64,000 bases of DNA from Yponomeuta sedellus (lineage: Eukaryota > Arthropoda > Insecta > Lepidoptera > Yponomeutidae). Under the pieces are notes generated by a model, which was not told where the DNA came from, ran no database searches, and was given only the letters and a program-made list of their open reading frames with translations. Made by a program: the position numbers and the translations under genes. The stretch is from the NCBI GenBank assembly GCA_934045075.1, contig OW203736.1, positions 6,734,609 to 6,798,608 on the forward strand, written 5' to 3'. Below, in pieces: positions 42,301 to 53,430 of this stretch (position 1 is the stretch's first letter; every line of letters starts with the position of its first letter).

Positions 42301-43289
42301 CCGGCGGTCAATAAACTTTAGACGATTAGCAAACCTCATTTATTTCTTGGTCTTCGCCTTCACTTTAAGCTTCTGAAGGCACCTTGTATCCGCTTTAAGC
42401 TGAGGAGTTATTTAACAATGAAAATAGGCTAGTTTCATAACGTACTTTTAAGTGTATTATTTTTTCAACAAATATGTATTATTTTAAATAAAACTTAACA
42501 TGTTCAAAAAATATTTTGCATCGAATAAAATCTATTTAAATTTCTTACAAAAACGCTCAAGACTGTCATAGCGTCTTGAGTGACGTTACGAACGTTACGG
42601 TGGTGTACCAACACTGTTTCAGTAGGCGATTGCTAGTTTTCTGCTGCTATTTCAATTAAATATGACTTTCTCGTATTGCAAGAGCGGCATGGTGCCCCAG
42701 TTTGGCACCATGCCGCTTTTGCGGATGCTTTTGCCCCCCATTACGGAATTCCGATGAGCAAAAGTCACTATTTGATGCAAAAAATCTACCAAGCATTACG
42801 GGGTTAATTCTGGGCAAATTATTGTCATTAGCTTTGCTTAAATCTGTTTCCATCTTGCCTAATATGTTTCACTAAATAACTTTCAATACCTCTGCGTTTC
42901 TTAATAAAATAATAACAGTTGTACAAATCAAAAACGAAAATAATCATCAACTAAACAAATACTAAAATGTCAATAACAACGATGTTCGCCACGACCTGAC
43001 GTGGCACACTCTGATTGGTGTTCACCGTTTCGTGACTTAATAACAAAGTTTTTCGAATTTCTTTTCAGAAAATAATAATAATCTTTATAGTTTATCATAA
43101 ATAGCTTTGTTTTTTCCCATCTGCATATCATAATCAGTATTTAAAGAATTTCTTCCATCCGATTTATTCTTAGTGGACACAAGCCTATTGCAACTAGTCT
43201 AAGACAAATATGATTCACGTAAGTACCCTTCTTAGGAATTTTAGTTAGAGCCGGTTTAGAGGACGTAGGACGTAGTTATGTAATTTTTA
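42301..43289. other. No gene seen besides the hairpin
   Basis: AT-rich sequence flanking the 42684-42716 hairpin, without an open frame of note. Confidence 0.35.
42684..42716. repeat. 13-bp perfect hairpin followed by T run
   Basis: GCGGCATGGTGCC, a 7-nt loop and GGCACCATGCCGC, followed by TTTT. It is shaped like an intrinsic terminator but stands in insect DNA with no bacterial signs. Confidence 0.8.
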
Positions 43290-43466
43290 AAGTTGTAGTA
43301 ATAATACCACACGCTAACGGTGAATGAAAAAATCGTGAGGAAAGCTGAGCATGCAAGGTGTTCACAAACCTCAGCGCTTGAAATTGCCAATCCGTGGTGG
43401 GCACGGGTGGTAAGCCTATATCATCTCTGAGAAAAGGCCTATGCCCTTAGTGGCGCGTATTAGGCC
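43290..43466 (+). mobile_element. tRNA-derived SINE family A, 3' half
   Basis: From AATACCACACGCTAACGGTG to TGCCCTTAGTGGCGCGTATT and GGCCACATAAA. Confidence 0.75.
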
Positions 43467-43834
43467 ACATAAAAGAAAACAATCGTAGCATAAGCGAAAT
43501 AACAATAACAGCTTTCTATAATATGTATTATAGCACGGTATAGTAATATATATTATAGCTACGTGTGCTACAGGCTTTAACCTACCATAAAACTAAGTCT
43601 TGATGTGTTTATTAAATTTTTAGCATAAGCATCAGGCGAGACCAACTTAACATACTTATAAGAAATCGAAAGAGAGATAAATTCAACACACTCATCTAGG
43701 CCTTAAATTAAAATTATTTTTCACTTTTCATGCTCTGAAATTGCTAATTTGTGCAGGATATAGTCTGCACAAAATCGATTTTTGTGCACAAGTGCATTAA
43801 CGTATCTACTCATAAATGTATAGTTTATACTATT

Positions 43835-44507
43835 TTTAATGCACTAACCTGCGCTAAGGACAAATTTAAAAACCTATTTAGAGGCTAAAAATTTCACCCA
43901 TGCCTGGATTCGAACCCGCAACCTCTGGCTATCCGTGCCAGCGCTCTACCAATTGAGCCAATGGGTGACTCACCGGCATCAGTAAAATTTCGAACCTCTG
44001 CACTATTCTCTGTATTACGTACAGGCAGCGACATCTGGCTTAAGCAAATTGCATCACTTACAGCTCCGACTACCTACTTTGCAGTTAGGTTTTACATCGG
44101 AACGATATCACTGTACCCACATGATTATACTATTTTTATTTTTAATGCACTAACCCGCACTAAGGACAAATTTAAAAACCTATTTAGATGCTAAAAATTT
44201 CACCTATGCCTTGATTCGAACCCGCAACCTCTGGCTATCCGTGCCAGCGCTCTACCAATTGAGCCAATGGGCGACTCACCGGCATCAGTGAAATTTCGAA
44301 CCTCTTTACACTATTCTCTGTATTACGTACAGGCAGCGACATCTGGCTTAAGCAAATTGCATCACTTACAGCCCCGACTACCTACTTTGCAGTTAGGTTT
44401 TACATCGGAACGATATCACTGTACCCACATGATTATACTATTTTTATTTTTAATGCACTAGCGCGGGTTAATGCATTAAAAATAAAAATAGTATAATCAT
44501 GTGGGTC
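43835..44507 (-). mobile_element. tRNA-like foldback family, two tandem modules plus inverted end
   Basis: Minus-strand modules lie at about 43897-43968 and 44202-44273 with a 305-bp period. At the right the leader is followed by its own inverted copy: ACCCACATGATTATACTATT at 44419 and the reverse complement ending at 44506, around GCGCGGGTTA. The result is a long palindrome. Confidence 0.8.
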
Positions 44508-44699
44508 TAGAGTAGGCTTCGGTTTTCGCCAAAAGCACACGAGTGTAATACTACTTCCTGCTCTGTATAAAACATTTCTTCACTATTTTGAAAAGTTATG
44601 TAAAGTTATAAATAACAATACAAAATAAACCTTACCTTATTGCAATACGATGGGTTCTATCCGATATATTCAGTAGCCAAGGTATATTCTAAAAGCTAA
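44508..44699. mobile_element. MITE, TTAGCTTTTAGAATATACC family, one end lost
   Basis: It shares GCACACGAGTGTAATACTAC and the right end GGTATATTCTAAAAGCTAA with the complete element at 62443-62616. The left end is cut by the foldback element. Confidence 0.7.
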
Positions 44700-45742
44700 C
44701 ACACTGTATCTATATTAAGGCAAAGAAAATGAGCCATACAGCCAAACCTGGAATGAGATAGCATTTACAAAAAGTTTGTTTTGGCGGTTTAACCTCACGG
44801 TCATCGATCCTTAAAAAACAGTGAGAGATTATACTGATACTATTGATTTAAATCTGGCCTAACTTACTTAATTTTTTTTCGGAAGAGTCCGATCAGAACT
44901 AAATAATCTTGTTTTGGTTTGTATCAATAATTTTCTATCAACCCGCGCATGGATGATGTTTTATACCATCTACCCTTGTATTATTTAGGTTTAGTTTTAA
45001 GTAATTTAGCTGTAGTCTAGGTAAGTGCTGAAAATCAGCGCCGTTGGAGGGCGCGAAACCCACGACGTCTGACGACCCGCGCTGAGCACTGTGCCTTTAG
45101 CTGCCAACTGCGTACATCAGGGCCGCTGTTTTTATATAAATTACAAAAAGTACCAATGACACTGTAAATTATTGTTAACTGGCTGAGATTAGTTTGCAAA
45201 AATGTGTATGTTAACCAAATGTAAATTGTATTCTTTCAACCAGTGTTTTGTTAGTGGCAATAATTGCCAACTGCAAACGATTGTGAACCCTATTTGCCTG
45301 TTTTATCGTGTAGTGAAGATTGATACTTGTATGCAATACTCGTCACGTAGAGGACGGCGAATGCTACTCTGCCGCAACACGGTGTTAACTAGCGCGGAGG
45401 GTAGTACAAGTCTTCTTTCTGCTGTTACTAAAATTGTTTATTTTATTCAACTACCTACATACAAATATTGTTATTTTTAACAGCTTTGTACAAATGCTTA
45501 TGACAATAAAGTTTATGATTATGATTAATAAAAAGCTTTTTTACTTTTACTTACTTTTCTTAATAAATCAACCTTCAACCAATCAACTTTTTAGATCAAT
45601 AATGTGTAGGGCTTACGAAAGTTTCACTTCCAAAATATATCTGTTAAAAAAATAGGATTTTTTCACTGGCGACAGCAGTTGGCTTCGAGTCGCTCTTTAA
45701 CTTAGCCGTCGCATCTTTTATAATAAGTATGTATTTAACATA
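44700..45742. other. No feature recognised
   Basis: Open stretches at 45202-45480 and 45434-45655 have no domain or repeat resemblance. They are probably chance. Confidence 0.35.
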
Positions 45743-45834
45743 AGCGGTGGTAGCGAAGCGGTAGAACGCCGGTCTCTCAATCGATAGTGGGTTTAAATCC
45801 CGTGAGCAAGTACCAAAGACTTTGTTTTTTAAGC
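45743..45834 (+). mobile_element. tRNA-derived SINE family A, head
   Basis: AGCGGTGGTAGCGAAGCGGT, a tRNA-like T-arm GGGTTTAAATCCCG, then GTACCAAAGACTTTGTTTTT. Confidence 0.75.
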
Positions 45835-45839
45835 TAAAA

Positions 45840-46100
45840 AGAAGTCTGTAGAGACAATGGAGATATGGGGGAGTCAGCCCAAGATCCTTGTTAGGGAGCT
45901 GGGTCGCCGCTTGAGGGACCGTGGACTTGACCTGCTACGCACAATGGCCTAAGTATGAGGCTAAGTGTTGAAATATCAGGTCTAACTAAGTAACTGTATT
46001 GTTAGCAATCACATTACATAACCTCACGCCTGTATCCCAAATGGGTAGGCATAGACAGGTTTTGTCAATTGCAAAGATCTCACAGACCTCTTCCGCTCCA
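45840..46100 (+). pseudogene. LINE remnants
   Basis: The piece 45840-45950 encodes SQPKILVRELGRRLRDRG, reminiscent of LINE C-terminal sequence. TAACCTCACGCCTGTATCCC at 46020 is an inverted LINE end (compare 16190-16256). Both are very degraded. Confidence 0.4.
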
Positions 46101-46419
46101 TCAACCTGTTTATTCCGTTTTTGTAAGAAGGTATTATTTTCAGTCAAGCAGTTCAAATCGCATTAAAACGTTTCTCATTGTATGACACATTGCAGGCTGT
46201 TTCATCAACTCTTCACAAGAGACACACAAAGGTCGGGTCTGCAGTGTTGCGAAATTGCCATTTGCAAGTTAGAAACCGAATTTTGCAAAAGCATGTCGAT
46301 TACGGAAATTAATCTATCGATGCAGCTGAGTGGTGGAGAGTTCAATCAATTTTGCAGAACAAGTTTAGCCTCCCGGCTTTACTCACAGCGGGAATTTAAA
46401 TATAATGATATCTTTTTAG

Positions 46420-46785
46420 TTTACATTGTAACCTTATAATAGACATTTTACTAAATTATTTTGTCAAGTACTAGGGATATTACAATTTTGTGAAACAATC
46501 TGCGACGTGTATAATTTTGTATGTTAATCAACATAACATAACACATACATTGCTTTTGGTCCCACACTAGGATACCCTGTGTCGTAGGAACCAGAAACAT
46601 CGACATCACAAACATGTAAACATCCAAGAACTGGGCCTTTTTTTGTCCCCAGCCGGGATTCGAACCCGGGACCTCTTGCATGGTAGGCAGACGCGCTACC
46701 GCTACGCCACAGAGGTCGTTATTAGGTACCTATGTACCTAATATGGATCTCGTTCTGAAATAAAAACATTTCATTTCATTTCACA
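46420..46785 (+). mobile_element. LINE 3' UTR with (ATTTC)n tail, interrupted by a SINE
   Basis: It matches 1830-1985, with the SINE of family B lodged in the middle (46528-46720). After the SINE it resumes at ATGGATCTCGTTCTGAAATA and ends in ATTTC units. Confidence 0.65.
46528..46720 (-). mobile_element. tRNA-derived SINE, family B
   Basis: The minus-strand head CGACCTCTGTGGCGTAGCGG is intact, with the T-arm GGGTTCGAATCCCGG and the end TGTTATGTTATG. Confidence 0.8.
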
Positions 46786-47094
46786 ATGGTATCGTTTATA
46801 GCGAAAATTTGTTTATTGATGTTGACTTTTGTTGCACTTAAATTAAAAATATCGGACTATGCGTTGGAAATAATATAGCAGAAACTCATACTCATATCTC
46901 AGAGGTGTAGACAAAGACCAAACACTTGCCACGATCCCATCAGACAGTCAACGTTTATTGCTTTGTTATATAAGTAGTTCTAAAAACTTTTATTTTTAAT
47001 TTAATTTTTTTGTACCGCCTGCCTGTATGGACGCATAGTCTGAAATAAAGTTTTCATCACGCGGTTTATTGATTTTCCCATGGGAACAAGATAT

Positions 47095-47545
47095 TTTTCA
47101 AATTCAAATTTATTTTTTTTCAAATTCAAATTAATTTATTTGTGGATCATATGTAATTATTACTTGTATTTATTATTTGTATGCCTATGTCCTACCAGTA
47201 CATAGGCATACAAATATAATAAAGTTATTAAGAGGGTAAACAAGTTACAATGTGTCATTTAGAAAGTCTTCAATTTTATAATAACATTTTTCAACAAGTA
47301 GATCTTTTAATGTCTTTCGAAATACATCTACATTTAGTTCTTTGTACAGTGTTGGTATCTTGTTAAAGATTATAGGCGCCATGCACAAAATACTTTTTCG
47401 CATCATAGTAGTTTTAGCTGGATATGGGCGTAGTCTATTTTTATTGCGGAGGTTCCTATGTATCGTGTCTCCTAGAGAATGAAATAGATGAGGGTTGTTC
47501 CGTACAAACATAGCTACCTCAAATATATGAGTGAATTTCAACAGG
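47095..47545 (-). pseudogene. LINE C-terminal fragment
   Basis: The minus-strand frame encodes NNPHLFHSLGDTIHRN, then LRPYPAKTTMMRKSILCMAP and FRKTLKDLLVEKCYYKIEDF. This is the style of the last 100 residues of several LINE families (domain after the RT). The stop is followed by a UTR ending in TTTGAATTTG units. The RT core is missing. Confidence 0.7.
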
Positions 47546-47689
47546 TCTTATAAAATCGTCATTTCCATGTACTTTTTTATCTTAAGGTTTTTTTACAAAA
47601 CAAAACTCTTTTATTGTTGTTTTTGATAATGTATGTACTCTTGCTTAATATCTATATGATAACTTAAAAAACTAGCAAGATAAACTGGT

Positions 47690-47926
47690 CTAAAAATTTC
47701 GTGCCACGGCGATGAAACATGAGTGCACGGCAATGAAACAAGCGTCCACGGCAATGAAATAACTGTGCCATAGGAATGAAAGAATCAACCCACGGAAATG
47801 AAAATATATTTTATTTCTCCGAGAGGGAAATGCAAACCCAGATATGGGTCGTTTCTTAATTTTTGACGTCTTTTTTTTTTCAGCCAATCTTTTTCTCTCC
47901 TCCTCAGATAATTTTGGTTTGGGCAT
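47690..47926 (-). CDS. Unknown basic/acidic ORF beside the motif array
   Basis: The ATG at 47926 gives MPKPKLSEEERKRLAEKKKT, a Lys/Glu-rich start seen in some transposon-encoded proteins, then RPISGFAFPSRRN and repeated FIAV words that are the array itself. It may be a first exon of a transposon protein. No domain is recognised. Confidence 0.3.
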   Translation of the reverse strand: MPKPKLSEEERKRLAEKKKTSKIKKRPISGFAFPSRRNKIYFHFRGLILSFLWHSYFIAVDACFIAVHSCFIAVARNF

Positions 47927-48790
47927 CTTGGCATCTTAAAAATAAACAATCCATTATTAAAATCAGACTGCAGTATGTGCTGGTGCGTTCGTTTGTGAGG
48001 GTGTATTATACGATTGATAAAGTACTAAATGTTACTAAAAGATGATAAAATACATTTTCTTTACCTAATCATAACATGGCGATGAAAACAAAAGTCACGG
48101 AAATGAAATACTTGGCCACGGCAATGAAAATAATTTGTTTTATAAAGCATGGCAATTAATTTTCTTTCATTGATGTGTCTTTTTTTCATTACCATAGCAA
48201 ATTTCGCCCACGGAAACCACAGCAATGAAAACATGGTGATGAAAATCGAGGCCATATATAGAAATAACAAAAAATCTATTAACCATTCGACAAAATAAAC
48301 ACTTGACAAATAATCATAAGAGAAATAGCGTTCTATCGAATGTTTACTTAAGATGACAATCTTAATTTAAATAGAAGTTATACCTATCCACGGCAATGAA
48401 AGAAAAAATGTCCAGCAACAAAAAAAAATATTGACTTAACGAATATCACGAAAACGCAGGCACGTGCGTACGTCCTTCTGCGACGAGCACTTAGGCGGCA
48501 TTAAACACAAACGTTTCGCGCACCGGGGATGGGAAACAAGTCGTTAGGTAAAACAATATACTTGAACATAATTAGGACACGGCGATTAACGGTAGTTCTG
48601 GGACAGATACATTTTTATTAACCATTCGTTGTACTGTGTAAATATTTCAATAAATGTATTTCGTAACAATACTTTGACTATTAATGTATCAAATAAAATT
48701 AGTTTTTAGTACAAAGAACCAATAGATGTTTGTTTATCAATGAAGAATAATACACAACAAGGTGACGTGCGGACAAACATGGAAATGAAA
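47700..48790. repeat. Periodic CACGGCAATGAAA motif region
   Basis: About a dozen copies of CCACGGCAATGAAA variants occur. Starts at 47704, 47725, 47746, 47768 and 47790 are 21-22 bp apart; starts at 48074, 48095 and 48116 are 21 bp apart. Others lie at 48147, 48208, 48217, 48231, 48388 and 48777. Read on the minus strand the first group gives FIAV heptads. The function and class are unknown. Confidence 0.75.
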
Positions 48791-49184
48791 GATTTCGGGA
48801 TTTAATATTTTTTTTTGGAGTATCCATTATTCTTATTAACAAAATGTTTAGTGCTACATATAGATTACCATATCATCTAACCGTAAAAAAATGTTAGAAC
48901 ATTAACACTTTCTTTTTTATTACCAATTTCATTGGTGCCACGCAATTTTTAGTTCCGGGAAATTCACCCATATATAAACACGGAAGTGTCAAAATTCGGT
49001 GGGTATGAAACATGGGCTTGCAGCTTTCTATGGACTTCATGCGAAACTTGGATCGTATACATCTTTTTTGAGTTTTAAAAGCTAGGTTTTTATTAGTGGA
49101 ATTACCCCAGAATATTATACCGAACCTAAGAGTTGATTCAGCTAGACCGTTATAGGCGGCAGTAAAACGTAGCCTATGTGTTAA
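48791..49184. other. No feature recognised
   Basis: AT-rich, after the last CACGG-type motif. GTATGAAACATGGGCTTG at 49004 may be a decayed motif copy. Confidence 0.3.
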
Positions 49185-49305
49185 TCCCGAGTGTCAGCTA
49201 ACTCCATAACAAATTTTATTAAAATCGCTCCAGCCGTTCAGACGTGAAGAAGTAACAAACATACACACTCACAAACTTTCGTCTATGTAATATTAGTGTG
49301 ATGGT
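49185..49305 (-). repeat. Dispersed repeat shared with 13145-13255
   Basis: The strand is opposite to the other copy. It includes CTGACACTCGGG-side sequence, GAACGGCTGGAGCGATTTTA and the TAATATTAGTGTGATGG end. Confidence 0.5.
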
Positions 49306-49737
49306 ATAGGTTTGTAATGAGTTTATTCTATGGAAAATATTTGATGTTGAATATATTTTTTATTGCTTTTTTTTCAATATCATTAATAATATAATAATTA
49401 ATTAAGGGTTAAATTAATACCTAAACTAAAATGTAAGTAGGTAATATAAAGTAATAAAACTAAATATCTATAATTTTTTATTTACGAATAAAACACTTGC
49501 CCGAGTTTATTGAATTGACTTTTCTACGTATTCATCGAAATCAGGATCTATCAGGATCGTGGAAAGTGGCAAACCTGGCCTCTACCTACCACTACGGAGT
49601 ACAAGGCACAGATTGTACAGGCGTGAGTTTATGTAATGCACTCTTTCTTAGAGCCACGCAAACGGACAGACCACAATTATTTTGTTTATATCTACGACAC
49701 CAGCAAGTTTCTATCATCTATAGGGTTTTAGGTACTT

Positions 49738-50075
49738 ACACTATTTTTATTTTTAATGCACTAACCCGTGCTAAGGAACAAATTTAAAAACCTATTTAGA
49801 GGCTAAAAATTTCACCCATGCCGGGATTCGAACCCGCAACTTCTGGCTATCCGTACCAGCGCTCTACCAATTGAGCCAATGGGCGACTCACGTCAAGTCA
49901 GATGTCGCTGCCTGCACGTAATACAGAGAATATTGTAAAGAGGTTCGAAATTTCACTGATACCGTGAGTCGCCCATTGGCTCAATTGGTAGAGCGCTGGT
50001 ACGGATAGCCAGAAGTTGCGGGTTCGAATCCCGGCATGGGTGAAATTTTTAGCCTCTAAATAGGTTTTTAAATTT
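49738..50075. mobile_element. tRNA-like foldback element, head-to-head modules
   Basis: A minus module (about 49812-49885) and a plus module (about 49969-50041) are joined by 80 bp of leader. The outer ends AAAACCTATTTAGAGGCTAA and its complement face outward, so the whole unit is a foldback with tRNA-like arms. Confidence 0.8.
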
Positions 50076-50237
50076 TAGGTACTTACCATAATTTCCATGA
50101 AACGATGGCTTTGTGAAGGTCAAACTAAACCACTAAATTAAAAAAATATGGCAGGTCTATTGCCAATAGCCAACCTTGTTCCGGTATTCGTTGTTTATTA
50201 ATTTTTTGCCATGAAGGTTAGTTACATTACGATATGA

Positions 50238-50443
50238 CGACCTCTGTGGCGTAGCGGTAGCGCGTCTGCCTACCATGTAAGAGGTCCCGGGTTCGAATCC
50301 CGTCTGGCAACAAAAAAAAAAGCCCAGGTCTTGGATGTTTACATGTTTGTGATGTCGTTGTTTCTGGTTCCCACGACACAGGGTATCCTAGTGTGGGGCC
50401 AGAAGCAATGTATGTGCTTGTATGTAAATGTTATGTTATGTTA
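50238..50443 (+). mobile_element. tRNA-derived SINE, family B, best copy
   Basis: GACCTCTGTGGCGTAGCGGT, then ACCATGTAAGAGGTCCCGGG, an A-run, GATGTTTACATGTTTGTGAT and GTTATGTTATGTTAT. Intact A- and B-box-like parts make it the likeliest of this family to be transcribed. Confidence 0.85.
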
Positions 50444-50464
50444 TATTTGGGTTAGTATTAAAAT

Positions 50465-50585
50465 GCGCAGTTACAGAAAAGATGGTCACAGTGGAGTTTT
50501 TTTTCCCGCCAATGCCGGCTTGCATTTTATATTGTTAGACATTCAGCAAACAGAATGTAAATTCTTTACGTTGAAATAAAGTTGA
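50465..50585 (+). repeat. Retroelement 3' end shared with 62255-62395
   Basis: Both copies contain AAAAGATGG, GTGGAGTTTT, the CATTCAGCAAA-type segment and a TTTACGTTGAAATAAA end. I infer a LINE 3' UTR. Confidence 0.5.
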
Positions 50586-50966
50586 TTTGTTTTGATATTT
50601 TTTTTTATGATTATTTCCTATTATAATTCTTTATTGCAGTAATTACATGAGTATGTACAAGGGTGTGCTAAGGGATTTTTTTGTTCTGCTACTTTATATT
50701 TTTCATTTTAATGAAAAAACACTTTAAAGTTTTCTTAATTTTTTTTACTTTGCAGCGGCGCTGTCTGATACGTCAAGTATAGAACCGGTTAGTATTAAAA
50801 AGAATGGACATTTATCTATGAACAAAAAAAAAGGTTTACTAAACTTCGTGACTTTGGTAAAGCGCTAATTATTTGTAATTTTATTAATGTTTCTATATGG
50901 TCGTTTGGAAGAGATTGCACTAAGCGATAAGCTCAATTGTATAACATTACTTAGATTTAAGAAAGG

Positions 50967-51107
50967 CCGGCTGTACATACTCGCCTTAGAGCCAGCGAGT
51001 TGATCTTACATAGCGAGTTTCACAGGACGATCCCATAGTGCCGATTGTGTAAAAGCCGCAACGAATGATAAACTCTCGGGATCTAAGGCGAGCTTGTACT
51101 GCCGTTA
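50967..51107. mobile_element. Possible MITE, TACTCGCCTTAGA type
   Basis: GGCTGTACATACTCGCCTTA and the reverse complement of the right end (GGCAGTACAAGCTCGCCTTA) form imperfect inverted repeats. No clear target duplication is seen. Confidence 0.5.
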
Positions 51108-51231
51108 TTAAATTATTAGCCTCGCTCAAACAACACAGAAGGAAGCATTGTGTGAGTGAGACGCCAACTTTACCTACTATGTATTACTTTTTTTGAACTA
51201 CAACTTTCGTAAGCACAAGTAGCACAACACA

Positions 51232-51340
51232 TTGTAGACTTTTAGTCCCGATCTACTTATGGGTGTTGTTACTCGTATATCGGAAGAGTCCGACCAGGTT
51301 TCGCTCGACCCGTAAGTAGATCCGGACTAAAAGTCTACAA
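51232..51340. mobile_element. Short MITE, TTGTAGACTTTTAGTCC type
   Basis: The ends TTGTAGACTTTTAGTCCCGA and its reverse complement TTGTAGACTTTTAGTCCGGA, with arms of about 33 bp, flank a 40-bp centre. Confidence 0.75.
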
Positions 51341-51383
51341 CATATATTACTTTCTTTAATTAACCATACGGTACAGCAGTTTG

Positions 51384-51735
51384 AAGCGCTCGTGGCCTAG
51401 TCAAACCGAGTGATTGGAATTAATCACTTGAGTTCAAGCGGTCAAGTGCAGAATGAGTGACCGTCCCGTAACTACCGCTAGAGGCATTTTTCCGAGCGCT
51501 TCCGTGCTTCGCAAGGCACGCTAAGCCGTTTGGTGCTGACTGTCATGTAATGGCAGTCATTAAGCCATGGCAGAGGCCTTATGTGCGGCTTGATAATTTC
51601 TGACAGTAAGACCCGCTGTCTTACAATCCTCCACCAATCCGGACTTGGCCCCCGTGGTAGAGTATGGCCTAACCTTCCTGCGATGCAGGAAAAGCACCGT
51701 GCCCCAGCAGTGGGGACATACAAGGGTTGATATCA
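51384..51735 (+). mobile_element. 5S-SINE, near full length
   Basis: From GAAGCGCTCGTGGCCTAGTC to AAGGGTTGATATC. About 20 bp are lost between GAGTT and GGTCAAGTGCAG, removing part of the 5S-like box. Confidence 0.85.
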
Positions 51736-52020
51736 ACAGCAGTTTATCACGCGCGCAATCGCAAATGATTACCCCACCAGGATGTAAGGATGTAAGCCCA
51801 TCTCCACAGCTGTTAGAACTATGACCGCAGCGACAATCCCCAAGGAAATTAGCGAGAATATGTGAGGAATGTATTTCTAATGTCGGGTGGACGTTTCTTT
51901 CCGAGGCGTTGATGTTAAAAACTCCGTCGGAGGGAGAATGTTGCTTCAAGAGCTGAGATGGGTTTAGGGTAGGTATATTCTGCATGATCTAGCGGCATTT
52001 GGCGATCGGGGGAAAGAGCT
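51736..52020 (-). other. Unassigned open stretch next to a SINE
   Basis: The minus strand is open for about 90 codons and includes SSHILANFLGDCRCGHSSNS. It runs without a stop into the SINE and has no recognised domain. It could be a decayed coding fragment or chance. Confidence 0.2.
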
Positions 52021-52109
52021 ATACGACATAACAGTAAGTATTGGTGGTCTGATTATTATCGTGTTGGTGACAAACCATGTAGATACGCACTCATCAGATT
52101 CCGAGGCCT

Positions 52110-52290
52110 CTTGCAAGTCTACGTTAGTAAATTCCATTACAATGACAGGTAAATGGACAGGTCCCGTGACGTGTTTTTTATACCATTGGCGCTTAAAGTG
52201 TTCGATACGTAGCGGGCTTAGACTTAAAGCAGCAATGAAATGAAATCACCACGTTCGTGCAATGGGCATTGATCAGGGAGGCATCGATTG
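52110..52290 (+). repeat. Dispersed repeat, third copy of the 52.8-53.3 kb unit
   Basis: TTATACCATTGGCGCTTAAA and AAGCAGCAATGAAATGAAAT match 52960-53265. The class is unknown. Confidence 0.5.
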
Positions 52291-52840
52291 TCGTAAAATG
52301 AAAACCATCTCGAGGAATAGGTACTGATTACTATTAGGGGTTTAAATAGGTAAAAAAAAACGGAATATTAATATTTATCGCAAAATAATGTTCACTTCAT
52401 TTTTCTTTCAATGACGTCATCATTGGCTCTAAAGCGGTAGTTCCATTGCCTACAAATAATTTAAAAAAATTCGTCAACAACAACTGTCAAACTCAAAAGT
52501 GTCAAAAACAGAAAATAACGTTCGCAACAAATAAATATCTATCTAAGTTCTGTGCAATACTACAGATAATCATGGAATCCAAAGAGAGCTTCGTTCCGAC
52601 CTGCAAAAACAACTCGAAAAATAGCCCAACTAAACTGTTTGTACGTCAACTTTTTTTTTTATCATGAATAAATTCAATGAACGTAGTTCATAATGCCAGT
52701 GGTGGCGTCATACCTACTTACAAAATTTTAAGTAATTAATAAAAAAATAATTACATCAAAAATTAAGAAAGTATTCGAATTAGTTTCATAAATTAGTCTA
52801 TATTTTAGATTTATAGAATAAATAATAGGATGTGACAATG

Positions 52841-53325
52841 CCCATTGTCATTGTAGGTACGACAATGCATTGACACAATCTAGGGTCAGGTCTTTGGGCA
52901 CGAGGGACATGCCATAGTACCATGACAGTACATAGTCGGATCACATGGGCTGTTTTTTCATACCATTGACGCCTAGAAAGTTCGATGTACATACTATTTT
53001 TATTTTTAATGCACTAACCCGTGCTAAGGACAATTTTAAAAACCCATGCCGTGATTCGAACCCGCGACCTCTGGCTATCCGTGCCAGCGCTCTTTCCAAC
53101 TGAGCTAATGGGCGCTGGCATGGATAGGCAGAGGTCGCGGGTTCTAATCCCGGCATGGGTGGAATTTTTAGCCTCTAAATAGGTTTTTAAAGTTCGATGT
53201 ATGTGCGCGCGTACACTTGAAGCAGCAATGAAATGAAATTGCCACGTTCGTGCAATTGCCATTGTACTACAATGCATTAACACAATCTAGGGCCAGGTCT
53301 TTGGGCATGAGGGACATGCAGTGAG
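52841..53325 (+). repeat. Tandem-type duplication split by a foldback element
   Basis: ACAATGCATTGACACAATCT with CAGGTCTTTGGGCACGAGGG at 52861 recurs at 53271 with few changes. The unit is about 210 bp if the inserted element is removed. Confidence 0.6.
52990..53188. mobile_element. tRNA-like foldback element with 13-bp target duplication
   Basis: AAAGTTCGATGTA occurs at 52977-52989 and 53189-53201. Between lie a minus tRNA-like module, almost no spacer (GGGCGCTGGC) and a plus module ending GCCTCTAAATAGGTTTTT. The insertion was a single 199-bp unit. Confidence 0.8.
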
Positions 53326-53430
53326 ATGTCTCATTGTTTGTGGGGAGGCTCTGCAAAAACAATCTTCTTAGCGGGTCGATGGCAAGCGCGGTGAAAGGAT
53401 TTGTCAATCAGCGTTACGGACTCGTGGTAA

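Noticed and set aside
42684..42720. Bacterial contamination signalled by a terminator-like hairpin
   Set aside because: The flanks are AT-rich insect DNA with SINEs on both sides and no bacterial genes.
50238..50312. Possible functional tRNA gene (Gly-like)
   Set aside because: It is followed by an A-run and the SINE body found in four other copies. The acceptor arms do not pair well.
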